Shown here: in pieces, positions 8,922-16,361 of the stretch
Numbering within the stretch: the first letter of the stretch is position 1
Layout: each line of letters starts with the position of its first letter
NCBI GenBank assembly: GCA_964587755.1
Contig: CAZPMC010000016.1
Location: 1-46,997, forward strand
DNA: 46,997 bases
Direction of reading: 5' to 3'
Source: CAZPMC01 sp964587755
Lineage (GTDB): Bacteria; Bacillota; Clostridia; Acetivibrionales; DTU013
Translations under genes and position numbers: made by a program
Notes under the pieces: generated by a model
The model's database searches: none
Told to the model about the DNA's origin: nothing
What the model saw: only the letters and a program-made list of their open reading frames with translations

Positions 8922-9626
8922 ATGATCGAATCTAAGAATAATATAAGTGTGGTTATAGCTGCGGCTGGAAGTGGTTCGCGCATGGGAATGGACGTAAACA
9001 AGCAATTCCTGGACATTGGGGGCAAGCCTGTACTTGCCAGAACTATACAGGCTTTTGAAGATTGCAGTCTGGTTGACGAGATTATTGTCATTGCTGCAGA
9101 GTCTGAGGTAGAGTATTGCAACAAAGGTATTGTCGGGAAATATGGTTTTCGCAAAGTAAAGAATGTGATTTGCGGAGGGGAATTCCGGCAGCAATCCGTT
9201 TATAACGGGCTTATGCAGGTATCCACGGATTGTGATATAGTTCTAATACATGATGGCGCAAGACCGTTTATTGACTGTAAAAGCATTACTGAATGCATTG
9301 AGGCTGCACGCGAAACTGGAGCAGCCTGTGTTGCGGTACCGGTCAAGGATACAATCAAAAGAGCAGATGATGAAGGCTACATTGAAGGAACAATTGACAG
9401 AAGAAGCTTGTGGGCTATGCAAACTCCGCAAGCATTCCGATATGATTTAATTGTTGAAGCTCACAGAAATGCCATACTTGAAGGGTATGTGGGAACAGAT
9501 GATGCGGTGCTTGTTGAGAGAATCGGCCGCAGAGTCAAACTGGTGAGCGGGAGCTATTATAATATTAAAATTACCACCAAGGAAGATTTAGCAATTGCAG
9601 AAGGTATCAGTACGGTAACTGGATAG
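8922..9626 (+). CDS. ispD: 2-C-methyl-D-erythritol 4-phosphate cytidylyltransferase
   Basis: Third enzyme of the non-mevalonate isoprenoid pathway; it joins CTP and MEP to give CDP-ME. 234 residues, normal length. The nucleotide-binding signature AAAGSGSRMG (about 13-22) with K28 (NKQFL), the HDGARPFI segment and PVKDTIK are all intact. ATG follows GGGGGAAT. The stop lies 5 bp from the stop of the opposing ispF, so the usual ispD-ispF co-transcription is lost here. Confidence 0.95.
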   Translation: MIESKNNISVVIAAAGSGSRMGMDVNKQFLDIGGKPVLARTIQAFEDCSLVDEIIVIAAESEVEYCNKGIVGKYGFRKVKNVICGGEFRQQSVYNGLMQVSTDCDIVLIHDGARPFIDCKSITECIEAARETGAACVAVPVKDTIKRADDEGYIEGTIDRRSLWAMQTPQAFRYDLIVEAHRNAILEGYVGTDDAVLVERIGRRVKLVSGSYYNIKITTKEDLAIAEGISTVTG

Positions 9627-9631
9627 GTTGT

Positions 9632-10102
9632 TTATACCGCTGTTACAATACTCAGAACTTGTATTCCAAGGCCTTGCCCAAATGCGGTGAGGCCTTCACC
9701 TGTTGTAGCTGTTATTCCTATACAATCCTCTGGTATGCCCAGAAGCTTAGAGAGGTTTTGCCTTATTTGCCCTATCCGCGGTGTTATCTTTGGTCTGAGA
9801 CATTCAATTGATATGGAAAGATGCACAATTCTAAGCTCATTTAAATACCTTAAAGCTTCCCTAAGGTATACGCTGCTGTCCTTTATGCCTTGCTCAAGAC
9901 ATAGCTTATCAGCAATTTCTCCAAGCACGTTTACGCAGGTGATACCTGATATAGCATTTGTGACTGAGTGAAGAATGACATCAGCATCGCTGTTGCCTTT
10001 AAGAGGTGGTTCTCCTTCAAATACGACTCCGCCCAAAACAAGCTTTTTTTCCTTATCATCAAAGTCAAATGCATGACTATCCTGTCCTATAGCTACTTTC
10101 AT
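9632..10102 (-). CDS. ispF: IspF-family protein (divergent MECDP synthase), inverted
   Basis: 156-residue protein aligning over its whole length with 2-C-methyl-D-erythritol 2,4-cyclodiphosphate synthase, which cyclises CDP-MEP and releases CMP. Zinc ligands corresponding to E. coli D8, H10 and H42 are kept (GQDSHAF; DVILHS), as is the later glutamate (ATTGEG). Several usual features are altered: the HSDADV histidine is asparagine (NSDADV), and the GDIG-x-x-FPDTD loop is replaced by LGEIADKLCLEQG. It may be an active variant or a paralogue with another role. It lies on the opposite strand to ispD, tail to tail. Whether another ispF exists lies outside the window. Confidence 0.75.
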   Translation of the reverse strand: MKVAIGQDSHAFDFDDKEKKLVLGGVVFEGEPPLKGNSDADVILHSVTNAISGITCVNVLGEIADKLCLEQGIKDSSVYLREALRYLNELRIVHLSISIECLRPKITPRIGQIRQNLSKLLGIPEDCIGITATTGEGLTAFGQGLGIQVLSIVTAV

Positions 10103-10199
10103 AACATATGGCCTCGCTTTTTTGTACTAAGGCTTTATTTTATATGTATCCATCTAATTTTGAATTATAATACTCATGCAAATATTTGTCAAAACAACG

Positions 10200-10228
10200 T
10201 TGACAGCGGCGATTTCTTATATTATACT
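10200..10228 (+). promoter_or_regulatory. Sigma-A promoter of proS
   Basis: TTGACA (10200-10205), 17-nt spacer, TATACT (10223-10228). The start of transcription would be near 10235, just before the T-box leader. Confidence 0.8.
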
Positions 10229-10235
10229 ACCTGTA

Positions 10236-10416
10236 ATATAGTAAAGGTCGATGACGGGACTGCGAAAGGCTAAAATCTTTCTTCCCACCCCTGAGATGCT
10301 GCCGATGAGGTAGCCGTGTAAGCTGCGATACAGGCTTAATTGAGTTGGGGTATCCAAATTGGGTGGTACCGCGGAGAGAATCCGTCCCTTTGTATGTTTT
10401 CAGGGGCGGTTTTTTA
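10236..10416 (+). promoter_or_regulatory. T-box leader (tRNA-Pro sensing) of proS
   Basis: The conserved T-box sequence GGGTGGTACCGCGG lies at 10361-10374; its TGGT would pair with the acceptor end of an uncharged tRNA whose discriminator base is A. A Rho-independent terminator follows. The preceding 120 nt would form stem I; I could not place the proline specifier codon with certainty, although several CCC/CCU triplets lie at 10285-10292. Uncharged tRNA should favour the antiterminator and switch proS on. Confidence 0.9.
10382..10416 (+). terminator. T-box regulated terminator
   Basis: CCGTCCCT (10382-10389) pairs with AGGGGCGG (10402-10409, one G-U pair), followed by a run of T (10410-10415). 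It is the alternative to the T-box antiterminator. Confidence 0.9.
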
Positions 10417-10436
10417 TTTAAAAAGGAGTGATTTTT

Positions 10437-11873
10437 ATGGCGCAGGATAAGAAGTTTGTTGAGGAAATAACCTCAAGGGATGTTGATTTTACACAGTGGT
10501 ATACGGATGTTATAAAAAAAGCCGATCTTGTTGACTACTCCAGCGTAAGGGGCTGCATGATTATACGCCCTTACGGGTATTCCATCTGGGAAAATATCCA
10601 GAAAGAGCTGGACTGGAGATTTAAGCAAACAGGACATGAAAATGTATATATGCCCATGTTTATTCCCGAGAGCCTTTTACAAAAAGAAAAAGACCATGTG
10701 GAAGGATTTGCACCTGAGGTGGCGTGGGTTACTCATGGTGGCAGCGAGAAGCTGACAGAGAGACTTTGCGTCAGACCAACATCTGAAACGCTGTTTTGCG
10801 ACCACTACGCAAATATAATACATTCATATAGAGATTTGCCCAAGCTTTACAACCAATGGTGTTCTGTTGTCCGCTGGGAAAAGACTACACGTCCGTTCCT
10901 CAGAACCCTTGAATTCCTATGGCAGGAGGGGCATACTGCTCATGCCACCGATGAGGAAGCCCAGGAAGAGACAATCAGAATGCTTGATATTTATGCTGAA
11001 TTTTGTGAAAATGTGCTGGCCATACCTGTAATAAAAGGGCAAAAAACAGAAAAAGAGAAGTTTGCGGGAGCTAATGCCACATATACGATTGAGAGCCTTA
11101 TGCACAATGGCTTAGCATTGCAGTCAGGCACTACTCACAACTTTGGGGATGGCTTTGCAAGAGCCTTCGACATACAATTCACAGACAAAAACAATCAGCT
11201 CCAATATGTCCACCAGACTTCATGGGGAGTTTCAACCCGCCTTATAGGAGGCATAATTATGGTTCATGGGGACGATAGCGGACTTGTTCTTCCGCCGAAG
11301 GTGGCACCAGTTCAAGTTATTGTAATTCCTGTTTCACAGCATAAAGAGGGTGTTCTGGAGAAAGCAACTGAGATATATGAAAGGTTGTCTGAGATAGTCA
11401 GGATTAAAATGGATGACTCTGACAAATCACCTGGCTGGAAATTCAGTGAGTATGAGATGAAGGGTGTGCCGGTTCGTCTTGAAATAGGGCCAAAGGATAT
11501 AGAAAAAGAGCAGGTTGTCTTAGTGAGAAGAGATACGAGAGAAAAGGTTTTTGTTCCTATTGATGAGATTGAGTCAAGGATTCCGGAGCTTTTAGATTCT
11601 ATTCAAAAAAATCTGTTGGTTCAAGCCACAGCCCTGAGAGATTCAAAGACATTTACTGCATTTGATATGGATGAGTTTGAAAAAATTATCAGCTCTACTC
11701 CGGGATTTATAAAGGCAATGTGGTGCGGTGATACGGAATGTGAAGAAGCGATAAAAGAAAGAACAGGTGCTACTTCCAGGTGTATACCCTTTGATGAAGA
11801 AGCAGTTTCAGACAAATGTGTCTGCTGTGGAAATGAAGCCAAGACCCTTATTTATTGGGGCAAAGCATATTAA
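10437..11873 (+). CDS. proS: Prolyl-tRNA synthetase, archaeal/eukaryote type
   Basis: 478-residue class II synthetase that charges tRNA-Pro. Motif 2 (VRWEKTTRPFLRTLEFLWQEGHTAH, residues given only as landmarks) and motif 3 (SWGVSTRLIGG) are clear. The bacterial editing insertion between motifs 2 and 3 is absent, and the C-terminus has a zinc-binding domain of the archaeal type (cysteines in CGDTECEE and again CVCC at about 461-464), ending in tyrosine as usual for the class. ATG at 10437 has AAGGAG 8 nt upstream; GTG at 10428 overlaps that site. It is expressed from the T-box leader. Confidence 0.97.
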   Translation: MAQDKKFVEEITSRDVDFTQWYTDVIKKADLVDYSSVRGCMIIRPYGYSIWENIQKELDWRFKQTGHENVYMPMFIPESLLQKEKDHVEGFAPEVAWVTHGGSEKLTERLCVRPTSETLFCDHYANIIHSYRDLPKLYNQWCSVVRWEKTTRPFLRTLEFLWQEGHTAHATDEEAQEETIRMLDIYAEFCENVLAIPVIKGQKTEKEKFAGANATYTIESLMHNGLALQSGTTHNFGDGFARAFDIQFTDKNNQLQYVHQTSWGVSTRLIGGIIMVHGDDSGLVLPPKVAPVQVIVIPVSQHKEGVLEKATEIYERLSEIVRIKMDDSDKSPGWKFSEYEMKGVPVRLEIGPKDIEKEQVVLVRRDTREKVFVPIDEIESRIPELLDSIQKNLLVQATALRDSKTFTAFDMDEFEKIISSTPGFIKAMWCGDTECEEAIKERTGATSRCIPFDEEAVSDKCVCCGNEAKTLIYWGKAY

Positions 11874-11891
11874 TGGAGATGGTGTGGGATT

Positions 11892-12155
11892 ATGAGTATT
11901 TTTGAAATCATTATGCTGGTTTGTTTTGGAATGGCGTGGCCGTTTTCAATATACAGATCATACAAATCAAGGAAGATAGAAGGGAAAAGTATTTCTTTTT
12001 TGATTACAGTTGCTATCGGGTATGCATCAGGGGTCATTCACAAGCTGCTATATAATCCTGACATAGTTACTTATCTGTATTTGCTCAATTTTATTATGGT
12101 GTCTACAGATATAATACTATATATCAGAAATAAAAGGCTGGCGAGCAATCAATAA
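11892..12155 (+). CDS. PQ-loop/SemiSWEET-like small membrane protein
   Basis: 87 residues, essentially three transmembrane helices (about 4-21, 35-52, 58-78). The first helix ends WPFSIYRSYKSR and is followed by GKS, the proline-containing pattern of half-size PQ-loop transporters. Such half transporters pair as dimers to move small sugars or other solutes; the substrate cannot be told from sequence. It begins 18 bp after proS and may ride on its transcript. Confidence 0.6.
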   Translation: MSIFEIIMLVCFGMAWPFSIYRSYKSRKIEGKSISFLITVAIGYASGVIHKLLYNPDIVTYLYLLNFIMVSTDIILYIRNKRLASNQ

Positions 12156-12157
12156 CG

Positions 12158-12335
12158 CTTTAGCTTCTGAGAGCGGACAGCTTTCTGCACCGGAGTAATG
12201 TCGGAAACAGGGTGTAAGAAATAAGTCTCGCAAAAATGCGGGCGCGGCTGAGAACGCGTCCGTGCATTAACATTGCGCCGTCGGCGTCCATGCCGACGGG
12301 AGCCGCATTCCGACTTCACCCCATTTCCTTTGCTC
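12158..12335 (-). repeat. Dispersed intergenic repeat, copy B (three blocks)
   Basis: The 327-bp gap between the PQ-loop gene and the CAP gene carries block X inverted (12158-12215), block Y (12216-12250) and a third block Z (about 12302-12335, GCATTCCGACTTC then CCCATTTC), which matches 39249-39272. Between Y and Z lies a GC-rich palindromic stretch built around CCGTCGGCGTCCATGCCGACGG. The base composition is distinctly richer in GC than the surroundings. Short frames within it are artefacts of the repeat. Confidence 0.6.
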
Positions 12336-12390
12336 AAATAAAGATCTTTTGCTTATCCCTTGCTTAGAAAAAAATATTACCTACATAGTG

Positions 12391-12462
12391 TAATAATGCA
12401 AATAATTCAGAATTTTTTGTCAATACTAGTACTAGTATTGATTTTAATATTTTGCATTATTA
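12391..12462. repeat. Large nested palindrome upstream of the CAP protein gene
   Basis: A perfect 12-bp outer inverted repeat (TAATAATGCAAA at 12391-12402, TTTGCATTATTA at 12451-12462) encloses a perfect 20-bp palindrome (12421-12440, ACTAGTACTAGT at its centre). It ends 20 bp before the start codon and is not followed by a T-run, so it could be an operator or an mRNA structure close to the ribosome site rather than a terminator. Confidence 0.75.
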
Positions 12463-12482
12463 GAAGGTTTGGAGGTAATAGT

Positions 12483-13259
12483 ATGAAAAGAAAGATAGTT
12501 ATTTTGGTTGTGCTTGCTTTGATGCTTACCGGTCTGGCAGGCTATTCCGCTGTAGCTGCCAATGAAACTGCAACAAAGCTGGCATTTGAAAAGGTCGAGA
12601 CATCTTCTGCGATAGTTACGGCTTGGAGGCTGAATGTAAGAGAAGGCCCCTCAACGAGTTATCGTTCGATCTGCAAGCTTGATGAAGGAGCGACGGTGAC
12701 AGTAATAGGGAAGCTTGGTGACTGGTATGCCATATACAGCGTTGATAAAGGATTGGTAGGGGCTGTGGATGGCAGATATATCAAGCTTGATGAAGGCCAA
12801 CAGGATATAGTCGCTGCTAAGACAACCGACACGTCTGCAAAAAAAGATAAAAAGGATGATAAACCAAAAGTAGTATTGTCAGCAGACGAACAGAAGCTTC
12901 TGGATCTTGTTAACAAGGCGAGGGACAAGGAAGGGCTTGAACCATTAGAAATAGACGAAAATCTTATGAATGTTGCAAGGACAAAAGCCAAGGATATGAT
13001 TGAAAACAATTATTTTTCCCATCAATCGCCAACCTATGGCTCTCCCTTTGATATGATGAGGCAATTTGATAACACTTTTAGGATTGCAGGGGAGAATATC
13101 GCAGGAAATAAGACTGTTGAAGGGGCATTTAAAGCATGGATGGCTTCGGACAGCCATAAAAAGAACATACTTAACTCAGGGTTTAAGGTGACGGGAATAG
13201 GAATTGAAGACAGCAGCACTTATGGAAAAATTCTGGTTCAACAGTTTATAGGACGTTAA
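12483..13259 (+). CDS. Secreted SH3b and CAP (SCP-like) domain protein
   Basis: 258 residues. Signal peptide (about 1-25, ending AVAA), bacterial SH3 domain (about 40-105: WRLNVREGPSTSYRS to AVDGRYIKL), a lysine/aspartate linker (about 115-135), and a C-terminal CAP domain (about 137-258) with LLDLVNKARDKEGL, the conserved histidine in FSHQSPTYG, GENIAGN and SDSHKKNIL. Similar proteins (YkwD/SafA-like) are exported or spore-coat linked; the biochemical role is not settled. ATG at 12483 follows GGAGG by 7 nt. An upstream in-frame start at 12360 would translate the palindrome and is rejected. Confidence 0.85.
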   Translation: MKRKIVILVVLALMLTGLAGYSAVAANETATKLAFEKVETSSAIVTAWRLNVREGPSTSYRSICKLDEGATVTVIGKLGDWYAIYSVDKGLVGAVDGRYIKLDEGQQDIVAAKTTDTSAKKDKKDDKPKVVLSADEQKLLDLVNKARDKEGLEPLEIDENLMNVARTKAKDMIENNYFSHQSPTYGSPFDMMRQFDNTFRIAGENIAGNKTVEGAFKAWMASDSHKKNILNSGFKVTGIGIEDSSTYGKILVQQFIGR

Positions 13260-13269
13260 TGGAAAAATA

Positions 13270-13303
13270 ATGCGGCTGTTAAGTTTTATGACAGCCGCAT
13301 TTT
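13270..13303. terminator. Bidirectional terminator
   Basis: ATGCGGCTGT (13270-13279) pairs with ACAGCCGCAT (13291-13300), with TTT on one side and A-rich sequence on the other. It serves the CAP gene on the plus strand and the pseudouridine synthase on the minus strand. Confidence 0.85.
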
Positions 13304-13304
13304 C

Positions 13305-14249
13305 TCAAATCCAGGTTTCAAACCCCGGGTCCACACTAAATTCCATGCCATTAAGGTAATCAAGCAGAGTACCTGTTTTTGTGCTGGAAAATTTAAGCTT
13401 ATATGCCCAAAGGGCTTGGGCTTTAAGGTTAAAGCGGCGGTTAATTGAATTGGTTCCATACTTGCCGTCGCCGATTACCGGGTGATCCACAAAGGCTAAA
13501 TGAGCTCTTATTTGATGAGTGCGCCCTGTGACCAGATCAATTTCAAGCAAGCTAATATCATGCTCCTGGTTGTATCCGATCACCTTATAATAGGTGATTA
13601 TCTCCATGGAACCCGTTTTTTTGTTGGCACTTATAAAAACCCTGCTTTTTGCAGCATCCTTCCAAAGGTAAGCTGTTAGCCGTTCTTGTGCTTTATCCAT
13701 ATTGCCTTTTACAAGACACTGGTAATATCTTTTTATTTGTCCTGATTTGATTTTCTCCATTAAAATCTCATGGCTTGCTTGATTCTTGGCTATAATTAAC
13801 AATCCTCCTGTATTCCGGTCCAGCCTGTGGCACAAAGAGGGTTGAAAACCATTGCTGCATGATTTATAGTCTTTTCTATTTTTAAGATATTTTCTAACAG
13901 AATCTATCAAAGTATTTTGTGATTGATGGCGGTCCGGGTGAACTGATACTCCCTGGAATTTGTTAACGACTAGAATGTTATCATCCTCGAATACCACAGA
14001 AAATCCATTACATGGTCCATCGGAATCATTATTTTCCCGATCGGATAATAAACCGTCAGATATATAAATGTCCACCTTATCTCCGGGAAGGACTATAAAA
14101 TCTTTGTTGACTCTGACGCCGTTGACTTTAATGTCCTTTTTGCGAAACGCCTTGCACAGAATGCCGTATGAGAGACTGGGGTATGTGGCAAGGATAAATT
14201 TTTCAACTTTTATATTCCCGCCATTGGCAGTCACAGTGTGTGAAACCAT
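13305..14249 (-). CDS. RluA/RluD-family rRNA pseudouridine synthase
   Basis: 314 residues. An N-terminal S4-like RNA-binding segment (about 15-75: KVEKFILATYPSLSYGILCKAF) precedes the catalytic domain with the family signature HRLDRNTGGLLIIAK (aspartate nucleophile) and GRTHQIRAHLA. It isomerises uridines in RNA, most likely large-subunit rRNA; the exact site is not predictable. ATG at 14249 follows AGAAAGG; a further 15 upstream codons up to 14294 are open but lack a better site. Monocistronic, sharing the terminator at 13270. Confidence 0.9.
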   Translation of the reverse strand: MVSHTVTANGGNIKVEKFILATYPSLSYGILCKAFRKKDIKVNGVRVNKDFIVLPGDKVDIYISDGLLSDRENNDSDGPCNGFSVVFEDDNILVVNKFQGVSVHPDRHQSQNTLIDSVRKYLKNRKDYKSCSNGFQPSLCHRLDRNTGGLLIIAKNQASHEILMEKIKSGQIKRYYQCLVKGNMDKAQERLTAYLWKDAAKSRVFISANKKTGSMEIITYYKVIGYNQEHDISLLEIDLVTGRTHQIRAHLAFVDHPVIGDGKYGTNSINRRFNLKAQALWAYKLKFSSTKTGTLLDYLNGMEFSVDPGFETWI

Positions 14250-14442
14250 GCATAAAAAACCTTTCTTACTAATTAATATTCTTGATAATACCATTTCCCG
14301 GACTCAAAATAAAGGGTACAGAAGTTTTGGTTGAAAACCATAATTTATATATTTCATATTTAAGAATAATTTGGTACAATGTATGTGTTGGCTTGTACAA
14401 GTTCAGCTTTTTTTGATTGAATTTGACAATTACAGCACACTG

Positions 14443-14597
14443 AATCTCCCATAAATATTTATATATGGGGGAGCGGGGGATAATTAATTGGGGTGAATTT
14501 ATACTGCGCATGCTTTTTTTTGCAGGTGTATGTATAAAGGGGGATCTCTCATCTGCCTAACCCGTCAACTAACCTCGTAAGTGAGATTGAGAGGAGT
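14443..14597 (+). promoter_or_regulatory. Cyclic di-AMP riboswitch (ydaO/yuaA type)
   Basis: Conserved pieces of the ydaO motif appear in order: GCGGGGGA (14473-14480), TTGGGGTGAAT (14488-14498), GGGGGATCT (14539-14547) and AACCCGTCAACTAACCTCG (14559-14577) followed by TAAGTG. A P1 stem can form between AATCTC (14443-14448) and GAGATT (14583-14588). The 3' arm of P1 adjoins the ribosome site GAGAGGAG, so translation could be blocked on ligand binding; no terminator is visible. In the family, c-di-AMP turns cell-wall genes off. Confidence 0.85.
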
Positions 14598-14601
14598 CGT
14601 T

Positions 14602-15939
14602 ATGTACATAAGGAAGGCAGCTGTTGCTGTAGCAATTGTCATGGCAATTGTTATGGTAATGGGCTCGACTTTTGCTTCAGCAGCTCCAGCTATGCTGAAG
14701 AAGGAGTCTCGAGGGAATGAAGTTGTTTCTCTGCAAAAAGATCTGATTAAGCTGGGGTATTTATCAACAAGCGCTACAGGTTATTTCGGAAATGCTACAC
14801 ATAATGCTGTCAAAAAGCTTCAGAAGGACCATGGAATTCTAATTGATGGCATTGTAGGTCAACAAACCTATTCTGTTTTGGACAAGCTCTTAAAAAAGAG
14901 TGCTTCAAGAGGATCGGAAGCATCAAGACCCTCAACAAATCCGGCAGTTTCGGCATTGTTGAAGGAAGGCGATGAAAACGATGCAGTGAAAAAATTGCAG
15001 CAAAATCTCATAAGCCTTGGATATCTGAACACTGATGCGACCGGATATTTTGGACCGGCGACGCGTGCTGCTGTTGTAAAGGTCCAGAGTGAACATGGCC
15101 TTATCGCCGACGGTATCGTAGGAGAACAAACCTACTCTCTACTGGACAAGCTATTAAATAAGGAGAGTTCAAAAGCTTCCACAGCTTCAACAAATAATGA
15201 AGCGGCTGTATTGTTGAAGGAAGGCGATGAAAACGATTCTGTGAAGCAATTGCAACAGGATCTCATAAGCCTTGAATACCTTAACACTAATGCGACCGGG
15301 TATTTTGGACCGGCTACATATGCTGCTGTTAGAAAGCTTCAGAAAACATATGGGCTAGCGGTTGATGGAATAGCCGGTAATGCGACATTGACGTTGATAA
15401 GCAAGATAAAAAGCGGTGAAATTGCTGTTAAAGAGCCTGTAAAATTTACGCAAGAAAATTTCTTACTTCCATGGTTCACCGATGTTGTTAAGAGGTGGAA
15501 GCGGGGCGATACAGCTACTGTGTATGACATTAAGACCGGTAAGAGTTTTAAAGTAAAAAGAACCTACGGCACCAACCATGCAGACTGTGAACCACTTACC
15601 GCTAAAGATACTGCCATCATGAAGCAGATATACAATGGCAAATGGAGCTGGGAGAGACGGGCGGTTATTGTCACTATCGGAGAAACGAAAATAGCAGGAT
15701 GTATGACAGGATATCCACATGCCGGGTCTGATAAATATCCTGCAAACAAGGTAATTAGTTCAAGAAGCGGAGGCTATGGCCGGGGTACTAATTTTGATGC
15801 TGTGAAGGGCAACAACATGAACGGACACTTTGACATCCATTTTTATGGAAGTAAAAATCATTACAATAATAAAGTTGACCCAAAGCATCAGGCATTGGTA
15901 AAGGAAGCTGCCAAGTGGGCAGAAAAGCATTACAAATAA
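14602..15939 (+). CDS. Secreted protein with three peptidoglycan-binding domains
   Basis: 445 residues. Signal peptide (about 1-29, SAAPA end), three PG_binding_1 domains (about 33-90, 118-175, 203-260; each with GYF and DGIVG or DGIAG motifs), then a C-terminal domain of about 170 residues with conserved-looking histidines and cysteines (NHADCEP; AGCMTG; GHFDIHFYGSKNH). That last domain occurs in clostridial wall proteins but I cannot name its activity. It is not an L,D-transpeptidase by motif. Domains 2 and 3 are a recent duplication: 28 nt at 14955-14982 recur identically at 15210-15237, a 255-nt period. ATG at 14602 sits after GAGAGGAG under the c-di-AMP riboswitch. Confidence 0.85.
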   Translation: MYIRKAAVAVAIVMAIVMVMGSTFASAAPAMLKKESRGNEVVSLQKDLIKLGYLSTSATGYFGNATHNAVKKLQKDHGILIDGIVGQQTYSVLDKLLKKSASRGSEASRPSTNPAVSALLKEGDENDAVKKLQQNLISLGYLNTDATGYFGPATRAAVVKVQSEHGLIADGIVGEQTYSLLDKLLNKESSKASTASTNNEAAVLLKEGDENDSVKQLQQDLISLEYLNTNATGYFGPATYAAVRKLQKTYGLAVDGIAGNATLTLISKIKSGEIAVKEPVKFTQENFLLPWFTDVVKRWKRGDTATVYDIKTGKSFKVKRTYGTNHADCEPLTAKDTAIMKQIYNGKWSWERRAVIVTIGETKIAGCMTGYPHAGSDKYPANKVISSRSGGYGRGTNFDAVKGNNMNGHFDIHFYGSKNHYNNKVDPKHQALVKEAAKWAEKHYK

Positions 15940-16002
15940 ATAATAAGACAATTAAATAATAAGATAAAAGACATATTTTTCATTAATATGTAAATAATAT
16001 TT

Positions 16003-16042
16003 AATGGGGTCAGGCTTGAAACAACACAAGCTTGGCCCCATT
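16003..16042. repeat. REP-like palindrome 1
   Basis: AATGGGGTCAGGCTTG (16003-16018) pairs with CAAGCTTGGCCCCATT (16027-16042) with two imperfect positions around an 8-nt loop. There is no T-run. Its arm shares the pattern GG-G-CAGGC with the palindrome at 23808 and resembles repeats mobilised by RAYT-type (IS200-like) transposases; no transposase is in the window. Confidence 0.6.
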
Positions 16043-16064
16043 ATCGCTGAGAGGAGGTTTGTGG

Positions 16065-16199
16065 ATGGGACGCAAGAAAAATAAGTCTCGCTTTAATGAA
16101 AAAAGGGTGAAGCCTTCTATTACCAATGACCAATTAGGGGAAAATGCAGGAGAAGGAAGGTTTGAAAGGGCGATTCCCAAAGACGGAAAGAACAGATAG
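16065..16199 (+). CDS. Small basic protein of 44 residues
   Basis: ATG at 16065 is preceded by a strong GAGGAGG seven bases upstream, followed by 44 sense codons and TAG. The product begins MGRKKNKSRFNEKR and ends RAIPKDGKNR: very basic at the N-terminus, no cysteines, no membrane segment, probably disordered. It fills a gap otherwise without genes and lies between two palindromes. I do not recognise the family; a role in nucleic acid binding is only a guess from charge. Confidence 0.6.
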   Translation: MGRKKNKSRFNEKRVKPSITNDQLGENAGEGRFERAIPKDGKNR

Positions 16200-16233
16200 C
16201 ATTTTTAGTTGCAATTAATAAGGACAGAGACGA

Positions 16234-16285
16234 AAGAGGGACAGTTCCGGAAAATACAGATATTAATCGGGGCTGTCCTTCTTTT
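16234..16285 (+). terminator. Long hairpin with T-run (REP-like palindrome 2)
   Basis: AAGAGGGACAGTTCCG (16234-16249) pairs over 16 positions (three G-U) with CGGGGCTGTCCTTCTT (16268-16283), ending in TTTT. It can terminate the 44-codon gene. The GGGACAG/CTGTCC core is also typical of REP-type repeats. A second short hairpin, TTTTGCCA (16282-16289) with TGGCAAAA (16304-16311), follows at once. Confidence 0.65.
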
Positions 16286-16361
16286 GCCACTATCTCTAGA
16301 CGATGGCAAAAAGGTATGGTAAAGTTTATGCTATAGATTATTATATTGAAGGAGTGACATT

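Noticed and set aside
12149..12337. 62-codon minus-strand frame rich in arginine
   Set aside because: Runs across the dispersed repeat copy B; such arginine-rich frames come from the repeat and not from a gene.
12360..12482. Upstream extension of the CAP protein to 12360
   Set aside because: Would translate a palindrome, lacks a ribosome site and puts a second hydrophobic stretch before a proper signal peptide.
16073..16090. 13-nt match (AAATAAGTCTCGC) between repeat block Y and the 44-codon gene
   Set aside because: Short, A-rich and inside a coding frame with a good start; treated as chance.
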